Part shown: in pieces, positions 26,572-35,339 of the stretch
Position numbering within the stretch: the first letter of the stretch is position 1
How the letters are laid out: every line of letters starts with the position of its first letter
Source of the DNA: Nakamurella leprariae
GTDB taxonomy: Bacteria > Actinomycetota > Actinomycetes > Mycobacteriales > Nakamurellaceae
Assembly: GCF_016918035.1 (NCBI RefSeq)
Contig: NZ_JAERWK010000019.1
Location: 1 to 64,000, forward strand
Direction: 5' to 3'
DNA length: 64,000 nt
Program-made: the position numbers and the translations under genes
The notes under the pieces: model-generated
Databases searched by the model: none
What the model was told of the DNA's origin: nothing
What the model saw: only the letters and a program-made list of their open reading frames with translations

Positions 26572-28127
26572 GACCCGGCCCGCTCGGTGTCGGTGGTGCC
26601 GGAGTCGGCGGGCGTGTCGGTGCGGCCGGCCGGACGGGTCCGGTCGGTTCGCTCACCGGTGACCGGCACCAGCTCGGTGTGCGCCTCGGTGAGCGACGCC
26701 CGCGGCCGGTCGGCCGGGACGGGTGCGACCGGCGGGCGGCGGGCCGAGTCCGAGATCCGCACCAGCAGGGCCAGGATGATCCAGTTCGCCAGCAGCGAGG
26801 AGCCGCCGTACGACAGGAACGGCGTGGTCAGGCCGGTGAGCGGGATGAGCCGGGTGACCCCGCCGACGATGACGAAGACCTGCAGGGCGATGGCGAACGC
26901 CAGGCCGCCGGCCAGCAGGCTGCCGAACGGGTCCTTGACGGCCAGCGCGGTGCGCAGTCCCCGGGTGGCCAGCACCAGGTAGAGCAGCAGGATCGCGGTC
27001 AGGCCGACCAGACCGAGCTCCTCGCCGAGCGCGGCGGTGATGAAGTCGGTGGAGGCGAACGGCACGATGTCCGGCCGGCCGGCGCCCAGCCCGGTGCCGA
27101 ACATGCCGCCGGTTCCCAGCCCGAACAGCGACTGGACCAGCTGGTAGCCCGAGCCCAGCGGGTCGTCGAACGGATGCAGCCAGATGTTGACCCGCACCCG
27201 GACGTGCGCGAACAACCGGTAGGCGAGGGCCGCCCCGGCGGCGAAGCCGAGCAGCCCGATGATCAGCCAGGACACCCGGCCGCTGGCCAGGTAGACCATC
27301 GTGAGCAGGGTCCCGAACAGCAGCAGCGAGGTGCCCAGGTCGTTGCCCCGGACCAGCACGGCCAGCGCCAGCAGCAGGGCCACCACCAGTGGTCCCAGGT
27401 CCCGGACCCGAGGCAGCGTCAGGCCCAGGAACCGCTTGCCGGCGGTGGACAGCACGCCACGCTTGGTGACCAGGAACGCCGCCGCGAAGATGATCAGTGC
27501 GATCTTGGCGAACTCGGCCGGTTGGATGGAGAACAGCCCCGGGATGCGGATCCAGATCTGCGCCCCGTTGACCTGCGAGAACCGGGCCGGCAGCAGGGCG
27601 GGCACGGCCAGGAACACGATGCCGGCCGCGGCGAGCGTGTACGCGTACGAGGCGAGCGACCGGTGGTCCCGGATGATCACCAGCACCAGCAGGAACAGCA
27701 CCAGCGCGACGGCGGTCCAGACCAGCTGCAGGGTGGCCTGCGCGGCCGGCGGGTCTTCCCCGCGGTTCACCGCGCTGGCCGCGGCGGCCAGGTCGAGCCG
27801 GTAGATCATCACCAGCCCGAGCCCGTTGAGCAGTGCGGCGACCGGCAGCAGCACCGGGTCCGCGTACGGGGCGAACCGGCGGACCAGCAGGTGCGCGGCG
27901 GCCAGCGCGAGCAGGTACGCCCCGCCGTAGGCGGCCAGATGCCAGGACAGCGCGCGGTTCTGGTTCAGCTCGACGATGACCAGCGCGGCGGTGACCAGGG
28001 CGGCCGCGAACACCAGCAGGCCGAGTTCCGCGGCGCGGCCGGTGGGCCGGCGGTCGGTCGGGGGGCTGGTGGCGGCCGGATCGTCGCTGTGCTGCCGATC
28101 GGCCTGCTGCCCGGACGGGGCGGCCAT
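26568..28127 (-). CDS. rodA: SEDS peptidoglycan glycosyltransferase RodA/FtsW family
   Basis: This is a 519-residue integral membrane protein with about 12 helices that polymerises lipid II. Conserved SEDS features are RIPGLFSIQPAEFAKIALII, VRGNDLGTSLLLFG (the catalytic Asp region), HPFDDPLGSGYQLVQSLFGL with GTGGMFGTGLGAGRPD, FITAALGEELGLVG and LTTPFLSYGGSSLLANW. The cytoplasmic N-terminus is Pro/Thr-rich and the C-terminal tail is Thr/Arg-rich, a possible target of the neighbouring kinases. ATG 28127 shares a base with the pstP stop (TGATG). It pairs with PbpA. Confidence 0.96.
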   Translation of the reverse strand: MAAPSGQQADRQHSDDPAATSPPTDRRPTGRAAELGLLVFAAALVTAALVIVELNQNRALSWHLAAYGGAYLLALAAAHLLVRRFAPYADPVLLPVAALLNGLGLVMIYRLDLAAAASAVNRGEDPPAAQATLQLVWTAVALVLFLLVLVIIRDHRSLASYAYTLAAAGIVFLAVPALLPARFSQVNGAQIWIRIPGLFSIQPAEFAKIALIIFAAAFLVTKRGVLSTAGKRFLGLTLPRVRDLGPLVVALLLALAVLVRGNDLGTSLLLFGTLLTMVYLASGRVSWLIIGLLGFAAGAALAYRLFAHVRVRVNIWLHPFDDPLGSGYQLVQSLFGLGTGGMFGTGLGAGRPDIVPFASTDFITAALGEELGLVGLTAILLLYLVLATRGLRTALAVKDPFGSLLAGGLAFAIALQVFVIVGGVTRLIPLTGLTTPFLSYGGSSLLANWIILALLVRISDSARRPPVAPVPADRPRASLTEAHTELVPVTGERTDRTRPAGRTDTPADSGTTDTERAGS

Positions 28128-29704
28128 CAGCCGACCACCCGGCAGGTGACCCCGGGCTCGGGCGCCGCGGTGGGCAGCGGGGAGCCGGAGGTACTGGTGG
28201 TGGTGTCTGTGGGAGCCGCAGCGATCGGCGTGCTCTCGCCGGGGGCGGGGGCCGTGGTGGTGGCGTCGCCCGGGACGGGGACCGTGGAGGGCACGGTGTC
28301 GGTCGGCAGGGTGCCGGTCGGGCCGGACGGGACGGTGACCGTCGTCGACCCCGGCACGGTGGTGCCGGTGGTGCCCTCGGTCACCGCCGGGCACGGCGGC
28401 AGCAGCTGGGCGCCGAGCCGGCTGACCACGTCGCGGGCGTCGGTCAGCGTGCCGGCGCGGATGCCGGCGTCCACCTGGGCCCGGGCGGAGGGCACCAGGT
28501 CCTGGACCTGGAACGGCCGGCAGCCGTCCAGCCCGGGCGTGCAGGAACGTTCCTGGACCGACGCCAGGGAGAAGCCGAGGACGGATCCGTCCACACCGCG
28601 GTAGACGACCACCTCGCCGTCGTCGACGCCGACGTAGTACTGGCTGCGCACCCAGAGCATCGTCCCGGCGACCGCGACGCCCGCCAGGGTGACCAGCGCC
28701 AGGGACAGCGCCAGCCGGCGGCGCCAGGTCCGGCCGCGGTTCGGCGCGGCCGGTCGGGGCGTCGCCACGGCCGGAGGGTCGTCGTCCTGGGCCGGGTCCG
28801 CATCGACTGGCGGATCGGTGTCCGCCTCGTCGTCCGGGGGCAGCCATTCGGGGCGGGACGGCACGTCCTCGGGGATGCCGGGCAGCGGGACCCGCGGCAT
28901 CTCCTGGGTCATCCGGACCGACTCGTAGGTCCCGATCGGGCCGGTCGCGTCCGGGTCGGCCGCGTACCAGGACTCTCCGTCCACGCCGGTGTTGATGACG
29001 TCGGCGACGATCACCGACACGTTGTCCGGACCGCCACCGGCCAGGGCCAGCTGGACGAGGGCGTCAGCCGTGTCGTCCGGGTCGCGGCCGCTGCCGAGGG
29101 CCTCGGCGATCGCCTCGGGGGACACCACGGCCGGCAGCCCGTCGCTGCACAGCAGGTACCGGTCACCCTCGCTGACGTCCCGGATGGTCAGTGACGGGTC
29201 CAGGTCGGTGCCGTTCAGCGCCCGCAGCAACAGCGAACGCTGCGGGTGGTGCACGGCCTCCTCGGCACTGATCCGGCCGTCGTCGATGAGTGACTGCACG
29301 AAGGTGTCGTCGTGGGTGAGCTGGTGCAGCACGCCGTTGCGGTAGAGGTAGGCGCGGGAGTCGCCGACGTGAGCCATGCCCAACCGGTCCCCGGCGAACA
29401 GCACCGCCGTGACCGTGGTGCCCATGCCGTCCAGTTCCGGGTTGCTCTCGACGACATCGGCGATGGCCGCGTTGCCGTGCCGGACGGCGCCGGCCAGCCC
29501 GCGGAGCAGGTTGGTGCCCGGCTCCTCGCGGTCCAGTGGGGTGAACGCGGTGACCACCAGCCGGGAGGCCATGTCGCCCGCGGCGTGCCCTCCCATGCCG
29601 TCGGCGACGACCAGCAGCCGGTCCCCGGCGAACAGCGAGTCCTGGTTGGTCGACCTGAGCAGGCCGCGGTCGGTGCGCGCGGCGTAGCGCAGCTCATGGT
29701 TCAT
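28127..29704 (-). CDS. pstP: PP2C-type Ser/Thr phosphatase PstP
   Basis: This is a 525-residue membrane phosphatase that reverses PknA/PknB phosphorylation. The PP2C domain occupies residues 1-240: RTDRGLLRSTNQDSLFAG, VVADGMGGHAAGDMAS with metal-binding Asp, GTTVTAVLFAGDRLGMAHVGDSRAYL split over motif 4, LLCSDGLPAVV and GGPDNVSVIVADV. An acidic/Pro-rich linker leads to one helix (LALSLALVTLAGVAVAGTML) and an extracellular domain ending in a long Thr/Pro/Ser-rich tail. ATG 29704 overlaps the fhaB stop. The gene belongs to the same coupled operon. Confidence 0.96.
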   Translation of the reverse strand: MNHELRYAARTDRGLLRSTNQDSLFAGDRLLVVADGMGGHAAGDMASRLVVTAFTPLDREEPGTNLLRGLAGAVRHGNAAIADVVESNPELDGMGTTVTAVLFAGDRLGMAHVGDSRAYLYRNGVLHQLTHDDTFVQSLIDDGRISAEEAVHHPQRSLLLRALNGTDLDPSLTIRDVSEGDRYLLCSDGLPAVVSPEAIAEALGSGRDPDDTADALVQLALAGGGPDNVSVIVADVINTGVDGESWYAADPDATGPIGTYESVRMTQEMPRVPLPGIPEDVPSRPEWLPPDDEADTDPPVDADPAQDDDPPAVATPRPAAPNRGRTWRRRLALSLALVTLAGVAVAGTMLWVRSQYYVGVDDGEVVVYRGVDGSVLGFSLASVQERSCTPGLDGCRPFQVQDLVPSARAQVDAGIRAGTLTDARDVVSRLGAQLLPPCPAVTEGTTGTTVPGSTTVTVPSGPTGTLPTDTVPSTVPVPGDATTTAPAPGESTPIAAAPTDTTTSTSGSPLPTAAPEPGVTCRVVG

Positions 29705-30192
29705 GGTCTGAGCTCGATGACGGTCCGCCCGATGCGGATGGGCACCCCGACCGTGACCGGGGTCGGCGCGGTGATCCGGGCGCGGTCGAGGTAGGTGCCG
29801 TTGGTGGAGCCGAGGTCCTCGAGGAAGTACTGCTGGCCGTGCTGCACCAGCCGGGCGTGCCGGGTCGAGGCGTAGTCGTCGTCGAGCACCAGGGTCGAGT
29901 CCTCGGCCCGGCCGATCAGGATCGGCCCGGGCCCGAGTCGCAGCCGGGTCCCGGCCATCGACCCCGCCGTCACCACCAGGATCCCCGGCACCGGCCGCGC
30001 GCCGGCGGTGGCCGTGCCCCCGCCGTTCGACGACTGGCGACGGCCGCGGTCGGCGCGCCGCTCCGAGCCGCTGCCCGCGGCGGCCGCCCCGGCCCGCAGA
30101 TCGGCCCGGATGACCCGGATCGCGGCCAGCACGAACAGCCAGAGCAGGATCAGGAAGCCCACTCGGGTGAGTTGCAGGACGATGGCCGGCAC
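29701..30192 (-). CDS. fhaB: FHA-domain protein FhaB (FipA)
   Basis: This is a 163-residue protein with an N-terminal membrane helix (LTRVGFLILLWLFVLAAIRV, residues 8-27), a Ser/Gly/Arg linker and a C-terminal FHA domain (about 75-163): RLGPGPILIGRAEDSTLVL, DDYASTRHARLV and [15 protein letters not shown], the phosphothreonine-binding signature. In mycobacteria FipA/FhaB links PknA/PknB signals to FtsZ and FtsQ. GTG 30192 is the best start; a ribosome site is not obvious. It follows fhaA by 16 bases and overlaps pstP. Confidence 0.95.
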   Translation of the reverse strand: MPAIVLQLTRVGFLILLWLFVLAAIRVIRADLRAGAAAAGSGSERRADRGRRQSSNGGGTATAGARPVPGILVVTAGSMAGTRLRLGPGPILIGRAEDSTLVLDDDYASTRHARLVQHGQQYFLEDLGSTNGTYLDRARITAPTPVTVGVPIRIGRTVIELRP

Positions 30193-30208
30193 GACAGTGA
30201 TCCGCGGG

Positions 30209-31453
30209 TCAGCGGCCGGCCGACTGGCCGGGGTACTGGTGCGCGAGGTGGATGCCGAACCGGATCGTCGAGTGGCCGACGGTGATGACGTCGCCGTCGG
30301 CGAGCTGCCAGGTCTGCACCGGGGCGCCGTTGACTGAGGTGCCGTTGGTCGAGCCCAGATCGTGCAGCACGGCCGTCTGGCCGTCGAACCACAGGTCGGC
30401 GTGCCGGCGTGACACCGACGTGTCGGCCACCCGGAACACCGCGTCCTGGCCGCGCCCGATGATGTTGGAACCGTGCTGCAGCCGGTGGGTGCGGTTCGAG
30501 CCGTCCTCCAGGTACAGCACGGCCTCTGCGTCGGGCGCCGGCTGGTAGTACTGGCCCGGGTCCGGCTGGCCGTACTGCTGCCCGTACTGGGGCTGCCCGT
30601 ACTGCTGGTGTCCGTACTGGGGCTGTCCGTACTGGGGCTGGTAGGAGGGCTGTCCGTACGCGGGCTGGCCGTAGCCCGGGCCGTACTGCGGTTGCCCGGG
30701 GCCGGATTGTCCGTAGCCCTGGCCGTACTGGGGCTGGCCGGACTGGTCGTACTGCGGCGCCCCGTACAGCGGCTGCCCGTACTGGTCGTACTGCGGCTGT
30801 CCGTGGCCCGGCTGGTCGTACCGGGGCTGCTCGTACGGCGGCCGGCCGTACTGCTGGTCCGGCTGTTGGCCGTACTGCGGCCGGCCGTACTCGTCGAGCG
30901 GCGGCTGGGGCTCCTGCTCGTACCGCGGCTGCTCCTGCGGCTGGCCGTACTGGTCGTCCTGCGGGCGGGAGTCGCCACCGGCGTGGCCGCGCGGCTCGCC
31001 GGGGCGGGCGTCTGGGTGCTCACTCATCGGGGTCGCTCCTGGGCGTGCCTGGGGGACGTTCCGGCCGACATCGGGGTCCACGAACGAGCTGATGCGGAAC
31101 TGGCCGGTGTGCAGGGCGGTCGACTCCTCCAGCGTGACGGCGACATCACCGAAGGTATCCCAGCCGCGTTCCGTGAAGTAGTCGCGCAGCATGTCGGCCA
31201 GGGCGGTGGCCACCGAGGCGTCCTGATCGGCGCCGGTCCCGCCGTCCAGGCCGGCCCGGTCCGTCGGACCGAGCTGGACGCGGTAGTGGTTGGGCGCGAT
31301 GGCGCGGGCCGACCGCCGGTCGAGGTGCCGGTCGGCCTCCTGCTGCAGGGCGTCCGCCACCTCGGCGGGCTGGACGGATCCACCGAACAGGCGGGCGAAG
31401 GTGTTCCCGACGGCTCCCTGCAGACGCCGTTCCAGGTTCTGCAGTACGCGCAC
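30209..31453 (-). CDS. fhaA: FHA-domain protein FhaA with Tyr/Gln-rich linker
   Basis: This is a 414-residue regulator. Residues 1-125 form the FhaA N-terminal domain ([52 protein letters not shown]). Residues 145-315 are a degenerate repeat of YGQPQYG-like units, rich in Gln, Tyr, Pro and Gly. The C-terminal FHA domain (about 325-410) has [29 protein letters not shown] and [12 protein letters not shown]. FhaA binds phosphorylated PknB and the lipid-II flippase-like MviN in mycobacteria. GTG 31453 is preceded by AGGAGGAAGG, and it is the first gene of the operon. Confidence 0.95.
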   Translation of the reverse strand: MRVLQNLERRLQGAVGNTFARLFGGSVQPAEVADALQQEADRHLDRRSARAIAPNHYRVQLGPTDRAGLDGGTGADQDASVATALADMLRDYFTERGWDTFGDVAVTLEESTALHTGQFRISSFVDPDVGRNVPQARPGATPMSEHPDARPGEPRGHAGGDSRPQDDQYGQPQEQPRYEQEPQPPLDEYGRPQYGQQPDQQYGRPPYEQPRYDQPGHGQPQYDQYGQPLYGAPQYDQSGQPQYGQGYGQSGPGQPQYGPGYGQPAYGQPSYQPQYGQPQYGHQQYGQPQYGQQYGQPDPGQYYQPAPDAEAVLYLEDGSNRTHRLQHGSNIIGRGQDAVFRVADTSVSRRHADLWFDGQTAVLHDLGSTNGTSVNGAPVQTWQLADGDVITVGHSTIRFGIHLAHQYPGQSAGR

Positions 31454-31663
31454 CGGTGCACCTTCCTCCTGTTCCCCGACCCGGCTGTGCCCTGTTCCCG
31501 ACGCAGCCGGCGACCCGCACCGGCCGTGCTCGGGGCCGATCGTAACGGTGACGTCCGACGGTGGACGGGGTTGCGGGGCGTGCCGTGTCCTGCCCGTTCG
31601 GGTGGTCATGGTTGCGCGGCCGGACCGGTCGCCGAGTGGTCAGAGGCACCTCCGGGCCCGTGC

Positions 31664-31669
31664 TAGCCT
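31664..31669 (+). promoter_or_regulatory. possible -10 element of tRNA-Leu
   Basis: TAGCCT at 31664-31669 lies 45 bases before the mature tRNA 5' end in an AT-richer island (TAGCCTTTTCGAG). No clear -35 element is seen at the right distance. Confidence 0.35.
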
Positions 31670-31713
31670 TTTCGAGTCGTTCGACGGGTCGGATCCTTCC
31701 GGCCGGCCGACGC

Positions 31714-31796
31714 GGGCAAGTGGCGAAATGGCAGACGCGCACGGTTCAGGTCCGTGTGTCCGAAAGGACGTGGGGGTTCAACTCCCCCCTTGCCCA
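31714..31796 (+). tRNA. tRNA-Leu (anticodon CAG)
   Basis: The acceptor stem is GGGCAAG (31714-31720) with CTTGCCC (31789-31795), and A31796 is the discriminator. The D-arm holds GGCGAAATGGCAGAC. The anticodon arm CACGG-TTCAGGT-CCGTG has CAG at 31747-31749. A long class II variable arm TGTCCGAAAGGACG follows, then the T-arm with GGGGGTTCAACTCCCCC. The terminal CCA is not encoded in full. A leucine tRNA at this spot beside fhaA is conserved in mycobacteria. Confidence 0.96.
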
Positions 31797-31809
31797 CCCG
31801 AGTGATCAC

Positions 31810-31837
31810 GGCCCCTGGAGCCTCCGGCCCAGGGGTC
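31810..31837. terminator. hairpin between tRNA-Leu and the TetR gene
   Basis: GGCCCCTGG (31810-31818) pairs with CCAGGGGTC (31829-31837), one pair being a G-T wobble, around a 10-base loop. It lies just after the tRNA and before the stop of the convergent tetR gene. It can serve both, though no T-run follows. Confidence 0.6.
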
Positions 31838-31884
31838 GTGTCGTTCCCCGGGGACGTGGGCCCCGGTGGTGACCGACCCGGTGC

Positions 31885-32622
31885 TCAGCCGATGGCTGTG
31901 CTGATCGGGGTGACGATCGGGGCGACGACCCGCTCGAGCATCCGGCGGGTGCCGCGGTAGATCTCGGCTGGGGTGACCGCCTCGCCGGCCTCGACCCGGG
32001 TGGCCCACTCGTCCAGCGCCAGTCGGACCCCGAGCCCGGCGATCTGGACGATGCCGCGGGCCTCGTGGATGCCACCCGGCAGGTCCACCGCCGCGGCGAT
32101 GGCCTGGGCCAGCCGTTCGTCGCCCTCGTTGTCCATCCGCATGGCAACGGTGCGCAGCGCGCACTCGGTGCGGATGAGCCGGCGGACGCGCAGCAGGGTG
32201 GCGCCGGCCGCGGCCCGTCGGTCGCCGAACTCGTCGATGACTCGTACGTACGCGGCGACCACCGCGGACAGCACCCGGGCGCCGACCTCCTCCACGGCGA
32301 CCGGAGGTGCCGCAGGATCGGGGCGGGCCCCGATCAGGGCCAGCACGTCGGCGATCGCGCAGTCGAACTCCCGCTGCACGGTGAGGACCGCCTCCTCCTT
32401 GCACGGGAAGTAGCGGAAGAAGGTCCGCGGCGAGATGCCGGCCGTCCGGGCGATGTCCTCCACGGTCGTGCCGTCGACGCCTTGGCGTTCGAACAGGTCG
32501 AAGGCGGCCGCGCTGATCTCCGCGCTGGTGGCCTGGCGTCGCCGTTCCCGCAGGTCGGGGCGCTCGCTCGGGTGCTCGGCATCGGTCACTGGATCCGCGA
32601 CCGCGGCGTCGGTGACGGACAT
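31885..32622 (-). CDS. TetR-family transcriptional regulator of the adjacent MFS pump
   Basis: This is a 245-residue TetR repressor. The helix-turn-helix is clear: ERRRQATSAEISAAAFDLFE, VEDIARTAGISPRTFFRYFP (about residues 52-72) and CKEEAVLTVQREFD. The C-terminal ligand domain is typical of the MftR/TetR_C group. ATG 32622 is the start. It is transcribed divergently from the MFS transporter gene at 32802 across a region rich in inverted repeats, so it very probably represses the pump and itself. The inducer is unknown. Confidence 0.9.
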   Translation of the reverse strand: MSVTDAAVADPVTDAEHPSERPDLRERRRQATSAEISAAAFDLFERQGVDGTTVEDIARTAGISPRTFFRYFPCKEEAVLTVQREFDCAIADVLALIGARPDPAAPPVAVEEVGARVLSAVVAAYVRVIDEFGDRRAAAGATLLRVRRLIRTECALRTVAMRMDNEGDERLAQAIAAAVDLPGGIHEARGIVQIAGLGVRLALDEWATRVEAGEAVTPAEIYRGTRRMLERVVAPIVTPISTAIG

Positions 32623-32725
32623 GGTGCGTCTCCTCCCCGTTTCGTCCGGTGGTGCGCACGCGGATCCGGCGACCGGCGGGATGCCGGCGGTCGTCCGCAC
32701 TTGCCGAGTGATGCTAGTCGCTCCA

Positions 32726-32768
32726 CGCCAAGATGACACTCACTGCCAACTTGGCGCGGAGTGTGTCA
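32726..32768. promoter_or_regulatory. candidate TetR operator between tetR and the MFS gene
   Basis: The divergent region has CGCCAAG (32726-32732) / CTTGGCG (32750-32756), the 11-bp palindrome GCCAACTTGGC (32745-32755), and TGACAC (32734-32739) / GTGTCA (32763-32768). The overlapping dyads suit a TetR dimer or pair of dimers that would block both promoters. The exact operator cannot be fixed without footprinting or comparison. Confidence 0.6.
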
Positions 32769-32801
32769 AGATGGGCGTTCAACGTGGGAAAGGAATGTGC
32801 A

Positions 32802-34307
32802 ATGAGCGTCGACGCGCCGGCGACGACATCCGGGAGCAGCGTTCCCGGACCGCCGACCGCCAAGCGGGGCCCGGACCAGATGGCACCCGGTGCCAATCTG
32901 GTCATCGCGGTGCTGCTGATCTCGGCGTTCGTGGTCATCCTGAACGAGACCATCATGAGCGTGGCCCTGCCGCGGCTCATGGAGGACCTGGACATCACCG
33001 CGAGCACGGCGCAGTGGATGACCACCGGATTCATGCTCACCATGGCCGTGGTCATCCCGGCCACCGGATTCATCCTGTCCCGCTACAAGCTTCGCTCGGT
33101 GTTCATCGCCGCGGTGGGCATCTTCAGTGTTGGCACGCTGGTCTGCGCGATCGCCCCCGGCTTCCAGGTGCTGCTGGCCGGCCGGGTGCTGCAGGCCTCC
33201 GGCACCGCGGTGATGCTGCCGCTGCTGATGACCACCGTGATGAACCTGGTCCCGGTGGCCTCGCGGGGCCGGATGATGGGCCGCAACTCCATCGTCATCG
33301 CTGTCGCGCCGGCCATCGGCCCGACCATCTCCGGCATCATCCTGAGCGCGCTGAGCTGGCGCTGGATGTTCTGGATCGTGCTGCCCATCGCGGTGGCCTC
33401 CCTGGTCCTGGGCGCGACGAAGATCACCGAGGTCGAGATCGACCGCAAGAGCTCGCCGTTCGACGCGGTGTCGATCGTCCTGTCCGCCTTCGCGTTCGGC
33501 GGGCTGATCTTCGGGCTCAGCAGCATCGGCGAGTCGGCCGAGGGCAAGGCGCCCGTCGCCCCGTGGATCCCGATCGCCATCGGTGCCGCCGCGCTGGTGC
33601 TGTTCGTGGTCCGGCAGCTGCTGCTCGCCCGGGACGGCCGCGCGCTGATGGACCTGGGCACCTTCAAGTTCGCCTCGTTCGGCCTGTCGCTGCTGCAGCT
33701 GGCCATCAGCATGATGGCGCTCTTCGGCTCGCTGATCCTGCTCCCCATCTACCTGCAGCAGGTGCTGCACAGCAGCGCGCTGTCGACCGGTCTGATGGTG
33801 CTGCCCGGTGGCGTGGTCATGGCCGTGATGTCGCCCGTGGTCGGTCGCTGGTTCGACCGGGTCGGTCCGCGTCCGCTGGCCATCCCCGGTGCGATGATCG
33901 TGGCCGGTGCGCTGTGGTTGTTCGCCTCCACGCTGGACGAGTCGACGTCCCGGGTCACCGTGGTGCTGATCCACACCTTCATGAGCGCGGGTCTGGCGCT
34001 GATCTTCACGCCGTTGTTCACCAGCGCGCTCGGCTCGTTGCCGTCGCGGCTGTACCCGCACGGCAGCGCGATCATCGGCACCGTCCAGCAGCTGGCCGGC
34101 GCGGCCGGCACCGCGGTCTTCATCACGCTGATGACCACCGGCACCGCGTCCCGGCTGGACCAGGGACTGGACCAGGTGGCCGCCGAGGCGGGTGGCGTGC
34201 ACAGCGCGTTCCTGGTCGGCGGCATCATCGCGCTCGCCGCCGTGGTGGCGTCCTTCTTCGTGCGGCGCCCGGAGCACGCGCCGTCCCGGGACGTCGCCGT
34301 CCACTGA
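32802..34307 (+). CDS. MFS drug efflux transporter, DHA2 (EmrB/QacA) family
   Basis: This is a 501-residue transporter with about 14 membrane helices. It shows NETIMSVALPRLMEDLDITA (motif of helix 1 end), STAQWMTTGFMLTMAVVIPA, GRVLQASGTAVMLPLLMTT, and the antiporter motif region GRNSIVIAVAPAIGPTISGI. These match proton-driven export of drugs or other amphiphiles across the cytoplasmic membrane. ATG 32802 has GGGAAAGGA upstream. It is divergent from its probable TetR repressor. Fragments of a second DHA2 pump lie at 36.5 kb. Confidence 0.92.
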   Translation: MSVDAPATTSGSSVPGPPTAKRGPDQMAPGANLVIAVLLISAFVVILNETIMSVALPRLMEDLDITASTAQWMTTGFMLTMAVVIPATGFILSRYKLRSVFIAAVGIFSVGTLVCAIAPGFQVLLAGRVLQASGTAVMLPLLMTTVMNLVPVASRGRMMGRNSIVIAVAPAIGPTISGIILSALSWRWMFWIVLPIAVASLVLGATKITEVEIDRKSSPFDAVSIVLSAFAFGGLIFGLSSIGESAEGKAPVAPWIPIAIGAAALVLFVVRQLLLARDGRALMDLGTFKFASFGLSLLQLAISMMALFGSLILLPIYLQQVLHSSALSTGLMVLPGGVVMAVMSPVVGRWFDRVGPRPLAIPGAMIVAGALWLFASTLDESTSRVTVVLIHTFMSAGLALIFTPLFTSALGSLPSRLYPHGSAIIGTVQQLAGAAGTAVFITLMTTGTASRLDQGLDQVAAEAGGVHSAFLVGGIIALAAVVASFFVRRPEHAPSRDVAVH

Positions 34308-34415
34308 GCCGTCCCGTCGGCGGTCGCGCCGACGAGTTGTCCACATGGGCCGAGCCATCCACAGCCCGGCCCCTCGCGGACCCGGGTTGTCGGCTTCCCG
34401 TGACACCCTGCCGAC

Positions 34416-35339
34416 ATGACCGACCGGCACCTGGCCAGGATCGCCGCGCTGTTGCGCAAGGCGGAGGGCACCGACAACGCGCACGAGGCCGACGCGTACC
34501 TGCAGGCCGCGCAGCGGCTGGCCACGCTGGCCTCCGTCGACCTGGCCGTGGCCCGCGCCCACACCGACGCCCGCGAGCGACGGGAGGCCCCCACCCAGCG
34601 GGTGGTCACCATCGGCACCTCCGGCAAGCGCGGCCTGCGCACCTACGCGCACCTGTTCCTGGCCATCGCCGGAGCCAACAACCTGACCTGCGACATCGCC
34701 CGCGATTCCAGTGTCATCTACGCCTACGGCTTCGAGGGCGACATCGACACGGTCGAGGCCATGTACGCCTCGCTGGTGGTGCAGATGGTGCGGGCGTGCG
34801 ACGCCTACCTGGCGTCCCCGGAGCACGCGGCCGACTCGACCCTCCGGCAGATCCTGGTCCCCGGCAGCACCCGCCGGGACCGCTGGGGCCGGGTGGTGCA
34901 GGACGTGCAGGTCCAGCGCCGGCCGGTGCACGCGACGACGGCCCGGATCAACTTCCAGCAGGCCTTCGCGGCGCGGATCGGCGCTCGTCTCGCCGAGGCA
35001 CGGCAGCAGGCCGAGCAGCAGGCCCGGGAGGACGAACACCGGACCGCGGCCCGGTCCACCGGGCCGGATCCGATCGGCGTGACGACCGGCCCGACCGGCG
35101 CCGGCGATCCGGCCGAGCCGGCCTCCGGTGTCGCACTGGCGCTGCGGGCCCGTGAGCTGGAGCTGGCCGAGCACTACCGCGCGCACTCGACGGCGCGAGG
35201 CAGCTGGACCGGTGCCCGAGCCACCGCGGGCGCCTCCGAGCGGTCCCGCCGGGCGGGCGACCGGGCCGGTCGGCGCGCCCGCCTGGGCGGTGAGCGAGCC
35301 ATCGGTGGCAGCCGGCCGGGGCTGGACGCCGGGGAATGA
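34416..35339 (+). CDS. DUF2786 domain protein
   Basis: This is a 307-residue cytoplasmic protein. The N-terminal 45 residues match DUF2786 (RIAALLRKAEGTDNAHEADA, YLQAAQRLATLASVDLAVAR). The middle part (GLRTYAHLFLAIAGANNLTC, YGFEGDIDTVEAMYASLVVQ) is a domain usually found with it, and the C-terminal 80 residues are Arg/Ala-rich and disordered. ATG 34416. A single TTGTCCACA DnaA-type word lies at 34337 upstream. The stop overlaps the next gene by ATGA, so they are coupled. Function unknown; the pairing with a TIGR04338-type protein is common in actinobacteria. Confidence 0.87.
   Translation: MTDRHLARIAALLRKAEGTDNAHEADAYLQAAQRLATLASVDLAVARAHTDARERREAPTQRVVTIGTSGKRGLRTYAHLFLAIAGANNLTCDIARDSSVIYAYGFEGDIDTVEAMYASLVVQMVRACDAYLASPEHAADSTLRQILVPGSTRRDRWGRVVQDVQVQRRPVHATTARINFQQAFAARIGARLAEARQQAEQQAREDEHRTAARSTGPDPIGVTTGPTGAGDPAEPASGVALALRARELELAEHYRAHSTARGSWTGARATAGASERSRRAGDRAGRRARLGGERAIGGSRPGLDAGE

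Noticed and set aside
30560-30960. Regular repeats that might be CRISPR or a DNA repeat array
   Set aside because: The repeats are codons of the Tyr/Gln-rich FhaA linker, degenerate and without spacers.
34337-34345. Single TTGTCCACA near DUF2786 as a replication site
   Set aside because: Only one clear copy, with one weak neighbour (CCATCCACA); a single 9-base word is expected by chance in a 64-kb window often enough.
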